Shown: positions 32,173-41,637, counted from the stretch's first letter. The stretch: DNA of 64,000 nucleotides from Paenibacillus dauci (GCF_000971985.1 NZ_KQ040798.1:372001-436000), one strand, 5' to 3'. The notes: generated by a model not told the origin, from the letters alone. Numbers and translations are program-made.

Positions 32173-33636
32173 ATGGAATCCTCTTTTCTCAAAAGCTATA
32201 GACCGCATCTGCACTTCGCACCGCAGCAGAACTGGATTAATGATCCGAATGGACTCGTTTATTTTGAAGGTGAATATCATCTGTTCTATCAACATCATCC
32301 GCATTCTACAGTATGGGGACCGATGCACTGGGGTCATGCTGTCAGTACCGATCTGATTCACTGGGAAGAGTTGGATATTGCTCTCTACCCGGATGAACAG
32401 GGGACGATCTTCTCCGGCAGTGCCGTGATTGATTGGAATAATACGTCCGGTCTATTCCCGGATGAGCCAGGTATGGTCGCTATCTATACGACTCATCTGG
32501 ATACAGCAGATTCGCCGGATATCGATGCACCCTATGTACAGTCACAGTGCATTGCCTACAGCCATGATCGGGGCAGAACATGGACCAAGTATGAGCATAA
32601 CCCGGTATTATCCAGCACCGACAAGCCTGATTTTCGTGATCCCAAGGTATTCTGGTATCGTCCCAAAGGTTACTGGGTCATGGCGCTGGCGACCGGACAG
32701 AGTATTTCGTTCTATACCTCCTCCAATCTGCTGGACTGGAAGCTGGTCAGCGAATTCGGAGCGGGCATCGGCTGTCATGAAGGCGTATGGGAATGTCCGG
32801 ATCTGTTCCGACTCCCGGTAGAAGGAACCGAAGCGAGTAAATGGGTACTGCTAGTCAGTATCGGCGACAGTCCGGAGCTGTATCACGGTTCGCGTACGCA
32901 GTATTTTACCGGATCCTTTGACGGACGACAGTTTATGCCGGATCACTCCAAAATCCAGTGGCTCGATTACGGACGGGATAATTATGCGGGGGTTAGCTTC
33001 TCGGACATTCCCCAGTCGGATGGCCGCCGGATCTATATGGCCTGGATGAATAACTGGCGGTATGCCCATCAGCTGCCAACCGGCAATTGGCGCGGTTCGA
33101 TGACACTGCCACGCGTTCTCTCCCTTCGATCGATCAAGGACAAAATGGTACTCTGCCAGCGTCCGGTCGCAGAGCTGGATCGCAGTTTCACTTCCAAGAC
33201 CAAACTAAGAAGTCTCTCCATAACCGATGGTCAGACCTATGAAGTCGATCTACCGGCGAGTATTGCTGATATTAATCTGCATCTGCAGCATGACGGCATT
33301 GAAGAATTCGGCGTTGTTATTCATCACACAGCCGACCAGCAGACCAGCGTATCCTACAACTCAAGCAGTGAATTGCTGAGTGTGAAGCGGGAATCGAGCG
33401 AAGATAGCGAATATGCGCCAATGTTCAATCGTCCGCAGCAGATTCATATTCCATCCAGCAGTCACTTTGGTCTGCGGATTGTACTGGATGCTTCATCAGT
33501 GGAAGTATTCGTCAATGACGGGCTGTATTCGATCACCAGCCTTATTTTCCCGGATAAGACATGCGAGCGAATCTCCATCTATACGCGTGGTGGGGATATA
33601 AAGTTGTATGACAGCTATATTGCTGCTGCTCCATAA
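32173..33636 (+). CDS. GH32 beta-fructosidase (intracellular sucrose/fructan hydrolase, SacA/SacC-like)
   Basis: Glycoside hydrolase of 487 residues. The catalytic nucleophile Asp24 is in NWINDPNGLVYF, transition-state Asp is in FRDPKVF, and the acid/base Glu is in the E-C motif GVWECPDLF. These occur in the order and spacing of the five-bladed propeller, followed by a beta-sandwich with VLDASSVEVFVNDG. There is no signal peptide, so it acts inside the cell on sucrose or short fructans. AAAGGTGGTC precedes the ATG. A perfect cre site lies upstream. No PTS or regulator is adjacent, so sugar uptake must be encoded elsewhere. Confidence 0.93.
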   Translation: MESSFLKSYRPHLHFAPQQNWINDPNGLVYFEGEYHLFYQHHPHSTVWGPMHWGHAVSTDLIHWEELDIALYPDEQGTIFSGSAVIDWNNTSGLFPDEPGMVAIYTTHLDTADSPDIDAPYVQSQCIAYSHDRGRTWTKYEHNPVLSSTDKPDFRDPKVFWYRPKGYWVMALATGQSISFYTSSNLLDWKLVSEFGAGIGCHEGVWECPDLFRLPVEGTEASKWVLLVSIGDSPELYHGSRTQYFTGSFDGRQFMPDHSKIQWLDYGRDNYAGVSFSDIPQSDGRRIYMAWMNNWRYAHQLPTGNWRGSMTLPRVLSLRSIKDKMVLCQRPVAELDRSFTSKTKLRSLSITDGQTYEVDLPASIADINLHLQHDGIEEFGVVIHHTADQQTSVSYNSSSELLSVKRESSEDSEYAPMFNRPQQIHIPSSSHFGLRIVLDASSVEVFVNDGLYSITSLIFPDKTCERISIYTRGGDIKLYDSYIAAAP

Positions 33637-33690
33637 CCAACATTTGAAGATCGATGATTATTCTAACCATTTATGCCCATTTTATTCTAA

Positions 33691-33730
33691 TATCAAAAAG
33701 GCAGCAGGATCATTGGATCTCTGCTGCCTT
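33691..33730 (-). terminator. Terminator between the GH32 and HD genes
   Basis: AAGGCAGCAG (33698-33707) pairs with CTGCTGCCTT (33721-33730); the minus-strand tail is TTTGATATTAG. It serves the HD gene and perhaps the convergent GH32 gene. Confidence 0.8.
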
Positions 33731-33737
33731 GCTTATT

Positions 33738-34490
33738 TTACATGCCATTCCATTCCCGGTAAAACCGGTCTACATAGTCCTGCATATACTGATGGCGTTC
33801 CTCGGCAATCTCACGAGCGGCTGGAGTGTTGATCCGGTCTTTGAGCTTCAGGAGTTTCTCATGGAAATGATTAATTGCAGTGCTCTGTCCATTGCGGTAT
33901 TCTTCGGCTGTCATCTGTTCTCTCACCGGTACTTCAGGATCATACATCAGATCACCCACATGGCCGGCATACACAAAGCAGCGCGCAATTGCAATTGCTC
34001 CGATGGCATCGAGCCGATCGGCATCTTGTACGACTTTTCCCTCGATCGTACGCATCGGTGGATTATTCCCGCCATTGTAAGACATATTGGCGATAATCTC
34101 CAAAATATGTTCGCGCTCCTGCGGGTCCAGCGGCTGCTGATCCAACCAGCCATTTAGACGCTGCATTCCTGCTTCCTTGGATGGATTCAGCTTCTCGTCT
34201 GCGATATCGTGCAGCAGTGCAGCCATCGTGCAGATAAACAAGTCAGCCTGTTCGGCAGCAGCCAGGCGCCGGGCCATCTGCACCACACGGTGAATATGCC
34301 ACCAGTCATGTCCACTTGTCTCACCACTTAGCTCGGTTCGGACAAATGCTTCGGTCTCCTCCAGCATCTGCTGTCTGCTGGCAGACCTTTGCGGAAGATC
34401 GCCTGGTTGGGATTCGGAATGGTTTGTTGATAACGGATTTGCTTTTGAATATTGCAGCTGATCTAACTGCTGATTATTGGATGTTGTCAT
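33738..34490 (-). CDS. HD-domain phosphohydrolase (YedJ-like)
   Basis: Metal-dependent phosphohydrolase of 250 residues. After a low-complexity Gln/Ser-rich leader of about 45 residues the HD core shows SGHDWWHIHRVVQMARRLA (first His), AALLHDIADEKL (the HD pair) and KVVQDADRLDAIGAIAIAR (last Asp). This layout matches the YedJ group. GGAAAGGAATATTCCC precedes the ATG. The N-terminal extension is longer than usual for the family. Substrate unknown, perhaps a nucleotide. Single gene. Confidence 0.9.
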   Translation of the reverse strand: MTTSNNQQLDQLQYSKANPLSTNHSESQPGDLPQRSASRQQMLEETEAFVRTELSGETSGHDWWHIHRVVQMARRLAAAEQADLFICTMAALLHDIADEKLNPSKEAGMQRLNGWLDQQPLDPQEREHILEIIANMSYNGGNNPPMRTIEGKVVQDADRLDAIGAIAIARCFVYAGHVGDLMYDPEVPVREQMTAEEYRNGQSTAINHFHEKLLKLKDRINTPAAREIAEERHQYMQDYVDRFYREWNGM

Positions 34491-34698
34491 GGGAATATTC
34501 CTTTCCTTTTACCAGAATAGCCTGATATTTTGGGGATTACTTTCTTTATGGAGAATACCTCTATTCATTAGTCACATATCGTTACTTACATAGAGATAAG
34601 CCATTCTTGATTTGAAAAGTACAGCCTGTTCGAACACCATACCATTATACAGAGCAATGTGAGATACAGCAGCTTTTATATAGCTGCCTTTTTCATTC

Positions 34699-34989
34699 TT
34701 AAATATCAGGTGTATGTTCTGTTTCTAACTCCTTCTCGTGCCGGGCTCCAGATCCAGCTGTCTTATGCATATAAAGCTGCATTTCTGCGCTAATGAGATA
34801 GATGACACCTGCAGCTGCTGCAGCAATACTCAGATACAGTGGAGCTGATCCTACAATATCCAGCGCATCTCCAAAAGAACCCGCCCAAATATTCATTCCC
34901 TGTGCAATAATAGCCGCGCCTATGTATCTACCTGTATATAATACGGCACCAATTCCTAATAATCCGATTCCTGCTCCGCGTCGATTCAT
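34699..34989 (-). CDS. Small membrane protein, 96 residues
   Basis: Two hydrophobic segments (about 6-30, with GAGIGLLGIGAVLYTG, and about 45-70, APLYLSIAAAAAGVIYLIS) followed by a charged cytosolic tail. TGGAGGGTGAC precedes the ATG at 34989; a start six codons upstream (35007) lacks a site. A hairpin with T-run (GCAGCT with AGCTGC) near 34670-34695 is on the plus strand and is not clearly its terminator. No family recognised. Confidence 0.65.
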   Translation of the reverse strand: MNRRGAGIGLLGIGAVLYTGRYIGAAIIAQGMNIWAGSFGDALDIVGSAPLYLSIAAAAAGVIYLISAEMQLYMHKTAGSGARHEKELETEHTPDI

Positions 34990-35067
34990 TGTCACCCTCC
35001 ATCTCATTCATTGGACAAATTTATAATATAGGATAATCTCGTACATGAACTGTTCTCTATTTATAAC

Positions 35068-35108
35068 AAAACGACTGTCCTCCTTAGTATAGCAGAGGCA
35101 GTCGTTTT
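35068..35108 (-). terminator. Terminator of the DUF3237 gene
   Basis: AAAACGACTG (35068-35077) pairs perfectly with CAGTCGTTTT (35099-35108); the minus-strand tail reads TTTTGTTATAAA. It is 60 bp beyond the DUF3237 stop. Confidence 0.75.
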
Positions 35109-35167
35109 AGTTGTTTCCCTATTATAAAGCTCGATCACACGAAATGAGCATGATCATGCCGCATTGT

Positions 35168-35623
35168 CTATAGAACCTCGTAAATATCCAGCAATACCGC
35201 GTCCGGCAGACGAGTAGCCGCTCCGATGAATATCCGTTCCTGCAGCCAGCTATACCGTAGACTACTCGTCTCAAATACCGGTACTGTGCGGAAATAGACA
35301 TGCTCCGGCGCAATAATCTCTCCGGCTGCTGCCTGCTCGCGGTAAGGCTCACTGACCTGACGAATTCCGTTATTTTCGATATAAATTAATTCATTGTCCT
35401 GCGTGCGAATAACGTATCTCGCTGATAAATCCGTTTTGCCGTCCGGACGAATAATCTGCGAATCAACGCCGCCCGGCAGCAGATTACCTTCAATCTTGCC
35501 GGTTACCCGACCGGATAGAATCGGAATCAGGCGACGGCGTCCCAGAGGAGTAACACCTACATCAATCGGTGTATCTACCTGAATCGTCAAGGAAGCTATT
35601 AATTGAAGTGTTGGTTGCTGCAT
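35168..35623 (-). CDS. DUF3237 domain protein
   Basis: Cytosolic beta-rich protein of 151 residues that covers the whole DUF3237 pattern: [19 protein letters not shown] near the start, [39 protein letters not shown], then [20 protein letters not shown] and [20 protein letters not shown] at the end. The family is a lipocalin-like or beta-barrel fold with no firm function. TAAGGAGAGATACT precedes the ATG. It lies downstream of the PP2C-like gene with a 108-bp AT-rich gap and has its own terminator. Confidence 0.88.
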   Translation of the reverse strand: MQQPTLQLIASLTIQVDTPIDVGVTPLGRRRLIPILSGRVTGKIEGNLLPGGVDSQIIRPDGKTDLSARYVIRTQDNELIYIENNGIRQVSEPYREQAAAGEIIAPEHVYFRTVPVFETSSLRYSWLQERIFIGAATRLPDAVLLDIYEVL

Positions 35624-35731
35624 AGTATCTCTCCTTATAATGTAAATAAATACATGTTATTATTTACATATTATTATAAAGAAGAAAGAAACATATTGTC
35701 AAAATAGCTGGCTGGCGGGATAAATGCTTCC

Positions 35732-36526
35732 TTATTTCATATTCGAAGGTATCGCTGCTTCGCAGGCATTATTCACTTCCCAGCAGATCAGTGTCGCACT
35801 ATCATACGCCTGATGGGTATGCAGCTGGTTCAGAATATGATGCAGATTATGGCTCATGCTGTTATTGTTATAGAGCGCTTGATACAGATTAGATGGCGTA
35901 TTATAAAAGGCCTCCGCTCCATCCAGCACGCCATCTGTCAGCATCACAATCACATTACGCCCACTGCGCAGCTCCCGGCGCCCGGAGCTATAACAAGGCA
36001 CTGGCAGATCAAATGTATTCACCCTACCGATCCATTCGTAAAATTGCCTCTGATTCAGTAGATACTGATCCCATTTGGCCAGTTCGGGATGCAGCAGATA
36101 GGCCGCACAATCTCCAACCGAGAACCACCACAGATACTGCTCACGCTGATACAGAATTAGACAGGCTGTCTCTCCCTGCACGGTCTGACAAGCTTCGCGG
36201 AATTCTCTGCTGCTGAATAGTGCACTGAAATAATAATCCAGACGCTCAAACGTATCGCTGCTGTTCAGTACCCGGTTCAGTTCTTCCTGCTGACTCAGCA
36301 AGTAATCAATCACCAGTGTCGCACTTTCTGCTGTCTGATGAGCATCCATCAGTACCGCCAGCTTCCACTGTCCTGTCTCACTCTGAAGCACCATCAATCC
36401 ATCTTCGTTCTTATTCGCTCCACTAAGTGTATGTCCGCCATATCGTCCGATATGTATGCCTTTTTGCTCGGAGACTGAGATCTCATCCAAAAACATATAT
36501 CTGCTGCCTACCCAACTGTAGCTCAT
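35732..36526 (-). CDS. PP2C-like phosphatase-fold protein
   Basis: Predicted cytosolic protein of 264 residues with the PP2C pattern in order: GANKNEDGLMVL (motif with Asp), WKLAVLMDAHQTAESA (the V-x-D-G-H-G block, here M-D-A-H), WWFSVGDCAAYLL (G-D-S/C), IVMLTDGVLDGAEAF (T-D-G) and YDSATLICWEV (D-N/S-x-T). The second and last motifs deviate: MDAH replaces D-G-H-G, and Ser replaces Asn in D-N-x-T. Metal-binding Asp residues are retained, so activity is possible. No kinase or sigma/anti-sigma partner lies next to it. AAAGGAGGCTGCAGGC precedes the ATG. Its target is unknown. Confidence 0.75.
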   Translation of the reverse strand: MSYSWVGSRYMFLDEISVSEQKGIHIGRYGGHTLSGANKNEDGLMVLQSETGQWKLAVLMDAHQTAESATLVIDYLLSQQEELNRVLNSSDTFERLDYYFSALFSSREFREACQTVQGETACLILYQREQYLWWFSVGDCAAYLLHPELAKWDQYLLNQRQFYEWIGRVNTFDLPVPCYSSGRRELRSGRNVIVMLTDGVLDGAEAFYNTPSNLYQALYNNNSMSHNLHHILNQLHTHQAYDSATLICWEVNNACEAAIPSNMK

Positions 36527-36823
36527 GCCTGCAGCCTCCTTTTATAGTGTATATTTTTACCGTCTTGATTCGGCTTGATTCATCTTCATACGTATGAAAG
36601 ATTCTTTTACAATTAATCATATTCGATACACATCCCCCATCTGAACATGCCCCATCGCTGCACATTGGTATAAAAGAAAATAGACCGCGCTATGTACGGC
36701 GGCCTGTTCAGACAGCTGTTGGTCAGCATGATGGGAGACGGAACTTCTTGCTCCTATGACAAAAGCGGCTGCTCCTGACAGGTGAATGCTTCGATCTGAT
36801 ACGGTATCTGTTATGCGGATAAA

Positions 36824-38593
36824 TTACATCACTGCACTCTCGGACGTCAGTGCCGCTACAAAAAACAACGGCTTCTGCTGCTCATTCTGCTGATAAGCTA
36901 CCATCAATAGGCTTCTTCCCTGGGCACCACTAATCGGCACACCAGCCAACAGCTGATCGAGGCGGAAAGGCAGTTCTTCCATTACCATGTGCTTATGCAT
37001 ATCTTTGTCATCCAGGCCCAGCTGTGCAAATTCTGCCGAAATAGCCTCCGGCTTCCGGATAACGCGCTGGATATGCTGGTTCAGACGAGACTTATCTACC
37101 GTTGGCTCCCACCAGATTTTACGAGGCTTGTATTTGTGATTGAGGAAATAATCCAGCTTCATCAATCCCAGAATAACATCCATTCGTCCGGTGTCCCGAT
37201 CTTCCAGGAAAGATTGCAGCCGGACAAACAAATCTTCCAGCTGGTGGCCGATCTTTTGCCAGCCCTGTGCTTCCCAGTAGTTACCGAACTCCTGGAAGAA
37301 GTCGAACGGCGAGTTGAATTCGTCTTTCATCAGATAATGCAGGGTATAATCCATACGATGGGCGTTCCAGTACTTTTCCAGTACATCTTCCAGCCGCTTG
37401 AGACGTACAATATCGTCAAACGACAGCATATGACTGCTCAGAATCTCATAGGGTGCCTGATCCATATACGTATACTCGTATTTGTCCGCGTCGATCCGCA
37501 GCCCTGTGCCGCGCAGCATTTTGAGGAAACCCAGCTGCAGCTCTTCCGGTCCAAGCGCGAATACATCGTTGAATGTTCTGCGAAACGTATTATAGTCCTC
37601 CATCGGCAGACCGGCGATTAGATCGAGATGCTGATCGATTTTGCCGGATTCTCTGATCTTGGTTACAGTACGGCTCAATTTCGTGAAATTCTGCCGGCGC
37701 TTGACCAGTTCATTAGTCGGATCGTTGGTCGATTGTACACCGATCTCAAAACGGAATACTCCCGGTGGAGCATGCTCAGCCAGATAATCCAGCACTTCCG
37801 GCCGCATAATATCCGCTGTAATCTCAAACTGGAATGTACATCCATTATGATTCTCGATTAGAAACCGGAACATCTCCAGTGCATAATCCCGCTTGATATT
37901 AAACGTACGATCCACAAATTTGATCAGCTTGGCTCCGTTCTCGATCAGATACAAAATATCGCTTTTGGTTCGTTCAATATCGAAATACCGCACGCCTACT
38001 TCTATACTCGACAAGCAGAACTGGCAGCTGAACGGACAGCCGCGGCTGGTCTCAAAATAAACGACCCGCTTGCCCAGACTCGGAATATCCTCAGCAAAAC
38101 GATGTGGACTTGGCAGCTCATTCAGATCCTGTTTGGGACGACCGGGCATCACGATTACTTCTTCTCCCTTGCGATAGGCAACTCCGTAGATGAAATGATA
38201 TTTACCAGCCCCTTCAATCTCCTGCAGCAGCTGATGGAACGTCTCTTCCCCTTCGCCAATCACAATAAAATCCACATTGGACAGCCGGTTCATCCAGTGC
38301 TCGGTATCATAGGATACTTCCGGTCCGCCAAGAATGATTTTTACTTGCGGCAGCACTTTCCGCAGTACATCGATCACTTTGATCGTCTCTTCAATATTCC
38401 AGATATAACAGGAGAATCCGATCACATCCGGGCGACGCTGATACAGATCGGAGACGATATTCATCACGGGATCTTTGATCGTATACTCGGCAAGCTCGAT
38501 ATCAAATTCCTTTTCGCTATAAGCTTTGAGACAGCGTATCGCCAGAGAGGTATGAATGTACTTGGCATTCAGGGTGGACAGTACGACTTTCAT
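36824..38593 (-). CDS. B12-binding-domain radical SAM protein with DUF4080 C-terminus
   Basis: Protein of 589 residues. The N-terminal cobalamin-binding-like domain (about 1-140) begins MKVVLSTLNAKYIHTSLAIR and contains DVIGFSCYIWNIEETIKV and KIILGGPEVSYD. The radical SAM core has SRGCPFSCQFCLSS, the CxxxCxxC cluster motif, then FEIGVQSTND. The C-terminal DUF4080 region completes the standard architecture of this Bacillus-type protein. AAGGGAGCGATTTT precedes the ATG at 38593. The reaction is unknown; relatives are annotated as methyltransferase-like or Fe-S oxidoreductases. Stand-alone gene. Confidence 0.9.
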   Translation of the reverse strand: MKVVLSTLNAKYIHTSLAIRCLKAYSEKEFDIELAEYTIKDPVMNIVSDLYQRRPDVIGFSCYIWNIEETIKVIDVLRKVLPQVKIILGGPEVSYDTEHWMNRLSNVDFIVIGEGEETFHQLLQEIEGAGKYHFIYGVAYRKGEEVIVMPGRPKQDLNELPSPHRFAEDIPSLGKRVVYFETSRGCPFSCQFCLSSIEVGVRYFDIERTKSDILYLIENGAKLIKFVDRTFNIKRDYALEMFRFLIENHNGCTFQFEITADIMRPEVLDYLAEHAPPGVFRFEIGVQSTNDPTNELVKRRQNFTKLSRTVTKIRESGKIDQHLDLIAGLPMEDYNTFRRTFNDVFALGPEELQLGFLKMLRGTGLRIDADKYEYTYMDQAPYEILSSHMLSFDDIVRLKRLEDVLEKYWNAHRMDYTLHYLMKDEFNSPFDFFQEFGNYWEAQGWQKIGHQLEDLFVRLQSFLEDRDTGRMDVILGLMKLDYFLNHKYKPRKIWWEPTVDKSRLNQHIQRVIRKPEAISAEFAQLGLDDKDMHKHMVMEELPFRLDQLLAGVPISGAQGRSLLMVAYQQNEQQKPLFFVAALTSESAVM

Positions 38594-39127
38594 AAAATCG
38601 CTCCCTTCGGGATGTTCATACTGAAGTGGCTCGGGTGTCAAGCATTGGTAGGTGGGTCAGACACTAGGCTTCATGTATTCAAGTGCTGCTGGGTGTGTTG
38701 AATGGGCTACCGCTGCGAAAAGAGATTCTGCAACTTCCTCCGGTTAAGAATGAAAATCCTGAATGACTGCCTGCAGCAGTCGACTTCCATTTTTAAATGT
38801 CGGACGTTGGCAGAATTCTCTTTTCTCCGCTCCGTGGAGATGCATGGTGCTGAAGCAACTCACGAAATGAATACAGGGTAGGTATATTGAGATAGCTGCG
38901 TGCTGGATACGTTGTGCTCGCGGTCTTGGTAAACATTTATAAGTACAACCTGTAAATAGCAACCCCTATATATTCAAAGAAATGTCTATCGCAAAAAGAT
39001 GTCATGCTAACAGTCGTTAAAGCTGGGCACTAAAAACGATGCAATAATTGCAATACAATAACAGTGGCTGTACAACAATACGGCAGTATTCGCTTTGAGA
39101 TCTGCACATCTTTCTGTCTGTAACGGC
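38594..39127. other. Intergenic region between the B12 radical SAM gene and the thioesterase gene
   Basis: About 530 bp without a supportable gene. A 72-codon minus-strand frame (38744-38962) has no ribosome site and an improbable Cys/His-rich composition. No riboswitch, in particular no cobalamin-riboswitch core, was recognised. Nothing else seen. Confidence 0.5.
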
Positions 39128-39883
39128 TTATGATCGGTGTAGAGTACTCCGGCTGTTGATCATTTCAGTAAAGGTATTGTTGACGTCCCGGATAACCTGA
39201 TCCACACAGGTATTGATGAAGAAGTGTCCATCGGGATAAGTAAAATAGCGGCAGGAGACAGCAGAATAGCTGCTCCATCCCTGGATATCCTCATTCGTCC
39301 TATTGTCCTGCTCTCCGGTCATGACGAAGATCGGCAGCGGTAGCGACGGATATTGACCGTCATATCGATAATCTTCAACCAATCGGAAATCGGCGCGCAG
39401 GATTGGGAGGAAGAGCTGCAGCAATTCTTCATGCTCCAACACAGCATCCGGCAGACCGCCGAGTGTACGGACCTTTTCCATGAACTGGTCGTCTGGCAGG
39501 GCTCCCCACTGATGATCGCGGCTAATATGCGGCGGTACCCGGCCGGCAAAGAAGCTGCAGATCGGATAGCGTCCCGTCTCACGATGCACTTTATGTATCA
39601 TTTCAAAAGCCAGCATACTGCCCATACTATGACCGATAAAAGCAAATTCACGGTCATCCTGGAGATGAGCCTGCATATCCTGCCATGCGCTCTCAATCAC
39701 CTGCTCCATCCGTTCCAGCAGAGGCTCGCTCATCCGGCTTCCATGTCCGGGAAGTTCAACGGGTATCAGCTCGATATCGGGATGCAGCTGTTTTTTCCAG
39801 CTGTTAAATATATTGCTGCTGCCACCTGCATAGGCAAAAGCAAACAAACGGATTTTGCGAGAATTCAGACTATTGTGTAGCAT
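39128..39883 (-). CDS. Type II thioesterase (GrsT/SrfAD-like)
   Basis: Alpha/beta hydrolase of 251 residues matching external thioesterases that clear misprimed carrier proteins of nonribosomal peptide or polyketide synthases. RLFAFAYAGGSSNIFNSWKK opens the chain (the F-x-x-A-G-G motif), IELIPVELPGHGSRM follows, then nucleophile FIGHSMGSMLAFEM, FVMTGEQDNRTN with the acidic residue, and PDGHFFI with the His. GAGGAAGGATATTCT precedes the ATG. No synthetase gene is within the window, so it is an orphan that would act in trans or work as a general hydrolase. Confidence 0.88.
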   Translation of the reverse strand: MLHNSLNSRKIRLFAFAYAGGSSNIFNSWKKQLHPDIELIPVELPGHGSRMSEPLLERMEQVIESAWQDMQAHLQDDREFAFIGHSMGSMLAFEMIHKVHRETGRYPICSFFAGRVPPHISRDHQWGALPDDQFMEKVRTLGGLPDAVLEHEELLQLFLPILRADFRLVEDYRYDGQYPSLPLPIFVMTGEQDNRTNEDIQGWSSYSAVSCRYFTYPDGHFFINTCVDQVIRDVNNTFTEMINSRSTLHRS

Positions 39884-40005
39884 AGAATATCCTTCCTCTC
39901 TCCAGTGAAATGGTGTGCCGGCATCAATGCCGGAGATTGATGGTGCATAGATCGTATCTATATGGAAATAGGGTTACTGATTAAGTGTATATCTGACAGA
40001 AGTAG

Positions 40006-40836
40006 CTATAGACAGCCCAGTACCCAGCCCTCACGACGGATCATTCGGTGTTCATCAGCGCTCAGTGTAGGTAGAGCCAGGTAGGCAAGCAGTGTATCGG
40101 CCTGATCGCGTTCCTGCATCCAGCGAGCAATATAACAGGCATCCCGCTCATGCTCACTCATCGTATCGCTCCAATCCTCCTGCTGCATTCGTCTTCGGTA
40201 TAATGACGGATAACCTTCGACAATCACATGATGATCATCAGGAATATTCACCCCATCGTACGGCCAGAAATGTACCTTCATTCCATAGTGCTGCTGGTAT
40301 CTGCGCAGCCTGCCAATCCAGGGGAGTCCGGTATGGGTAGAGTAAGAGACAGCACCCTGCATGCCGGAGACCCGGTCCAGATCCATCACACTTTTGGTAC
40401 TGGGAACGAATTCCCGTTCAACCAGTCTTTTTTCTGTCGAGTTAAGGTAATCGACCTGCTGCTTGCTGTCCTTCATCGTGAGGCGGGTTGTTTTCCAGGT
40501 GCGACGGCTCCAACTCAGAAAAGAATCCCAATCGGTCAATTGCAGCCGATCCAGTGCAGTGAGTGGATAAGATAGTCCGTAATCCAGTCCGACAATCATC
40601 CGTTCACTGCTGGTCAGCAGCTGATCACGCAGCCATATATAGATATTCCGCCTGGACCACAGATGGGATTTGCTATCAGGAATAGACAGATTCCGGTCAG
40701 ACTTATACTGTGGACAAATCAGCAAATGACAACTTCCGTCCCCACTCGCTCCTGCTACCGCCAGTCCACGAATACGCGAATCAGGACGCTCTGCTCCTGA
40801 ATAATCAATACCGATATATTTCTGAAATAAAGGCAT
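40006..40836 (-). CDS. DUF429-like RNase H-fold protein
   Basis: Protein of 276 residues. YIGIDYSGAERPDSRIRGLA gives the first strand with its Asp, IVGLDYGLSYPLTA the second, HVIVEGYPSLYRRRM the Glu motif, and HERDACYIARWMQERDQ the C-terminal helix with Asp. This is the DUF429 pattern (predicted RNase H-like nuclease). GAAGGAAGGTAGAT precedes the ATG. It lies between the thioesterase and DoxX genes with no operon partner. A nuclease role is from fold prediction only. Confidence 0.78.
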   Translation of the reverse strand: MPLFQKYIGIDYSGAERPDSRIRGLAVAGASGDGSCHLLICPQYKSDRNLSIPDSKSHLWSRRNIYIWLRDQLLTSSERMIVGLDYGLSYPLTALDRLQLTDWDSFLSWSRRTWKTTRLTMKDSKQQVDYLNSTEKRLVEREFVPSTKSVMDLDRVSGMQGAVSYSTHTGLPWIGRLRRYQQHYGMKVHFWPYDGVNIPDDHHVIVEGYPSLYRRRMQQEDWSDTMSEHERDACYIARWMQERDQADTLLAYLALPTLSADEHRMIRREGWVLGCL

Positions 40837-41007
40837 ATCTACCTTCCTTCACTTCTTTTATTATTTTGTATCCTACCACATAATTGGTAAATTGCATCTT
40901 GGTATGGGCTAAACTTCCAGCTCTGTCCAGTATACACTGCGTTCGTTATCGTGGCGACGTTCTCTCCGATATTCTTCAAGATCCTTTCTAATCCCTAAAT
41001 ATTTTTG

Positions 41008-41036
41008 TTGACCTGCTGATAAAAATATTATAAATT
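41008..41036 (+). promoter_or_regulatory. Sigma-A promoter of the first DoxX gene
   Basis: TTGACC (41008-41013), 17 bp, TAAATT (41031-41036). The expected start is near 41043, 40 nt before the ATG. The leader is AT-rich with TTAGTTAGTTA. Confidence 0.7.
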
Positions 41037-41082
41037 ACTTTTAGTTAGTTATTTATCATTAATTTAAAAGGGGGTTTTTGTT

Positions 41083-41490
41083 ATGAAGATTTCAGTTGTT
41101 ACCACTATTATGAGAGTAGTACTGGGTATTCTATTTTTGGCCCATGGTATCAGTAAATTTCAAATGGGACTGGACGGTGTAGCTGGATATTTCCAGAGTA
41201 TCGGCATTCCCGGATTTATGGCTTATCTTGTTGCACCGATCGAATTGGTAGGCGGGATTCTGTTAATCGTAGGCTTGTTGACCCGTTATGTATCTATTGT
41301 ACTGATCGTGATTTTACTTGGTGCTATTTTTACAGCCAAGCTGTCTCTCGGACTGCTCGGTAATGGTCAGATGGCCGGATATGAGCTGGATCTGGCTTAT
41401 ATTGTCATTGCTCTTTATCTGGCCGTAGCCGATCGGACCCTTTGGTCACTGGATCATCTGCTATTTGGTCGCAGATCGAGCCGCCGCTAA
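41083..41490 (+). CDS. DoxX-family membrane protein
   Basis: Four-helix membrane protein of 135 residues. MRVVLGILFLAHGISKFQMG is the N-terminal DoxX motif (R, F-L-x-H-G-x-x-K) and LVAPIELVGGILLIVGLLTR is the second helix. AAAAGGGGGTTTTTG precedes the ATG. DoxX/MhqP-type proteins are often induced by quinone or electrophile stress in Bacillota. A related gene lies at 46502, giving two DoxX proteins about 5 kb apart. Confidence 0.9.
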   Translation: MKISVVTTIMRVVLGILFLAHGISKFQMGLDGVAGYFQSIGIPGFMAYLVAPIELVGGILLIVGLLTRYVSIVLIVILLGAIFTAKLSLGLLGNGQMAGYELDLAYIVIALYLAVADRTLWSLDHLLFGRRSSRR

Positions 41491-41544
41491 TACTAGAATA
41501 TATAGAGCATGTCATATATCTCATAAACCGTAATTCATTATAAA

Positions 41545-41586
41545 ATCAAAAAGCGCGATACCTGTCAGGGTACCGCGCTTTTTGAT
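41545..41586. terminator. Bidirectional terminator between DoxX and recQ
   Basis: A perfect 13-bp stem, ATCAAAAAGCGCG (41545-41557) with CGCGCTTTTTGAT (41574-41586), between convergent genes; both strands have a T-run in the arm end. Confidence 0.88.
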
Positions 41587-41637
41587 GCTTATTCGATGAT
41601 ATCCGATAGAACAATGGCAGCATGCTGCATATATCGT

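Noticed and set aside
38594-39127. Search for a cobalamin riboswitch upstream of the B12-type radical SAM gene
   Set aside because: No B12-box-like core sequence was found on the minus strand, and the gene starts at 38593 with an ordinary leader.
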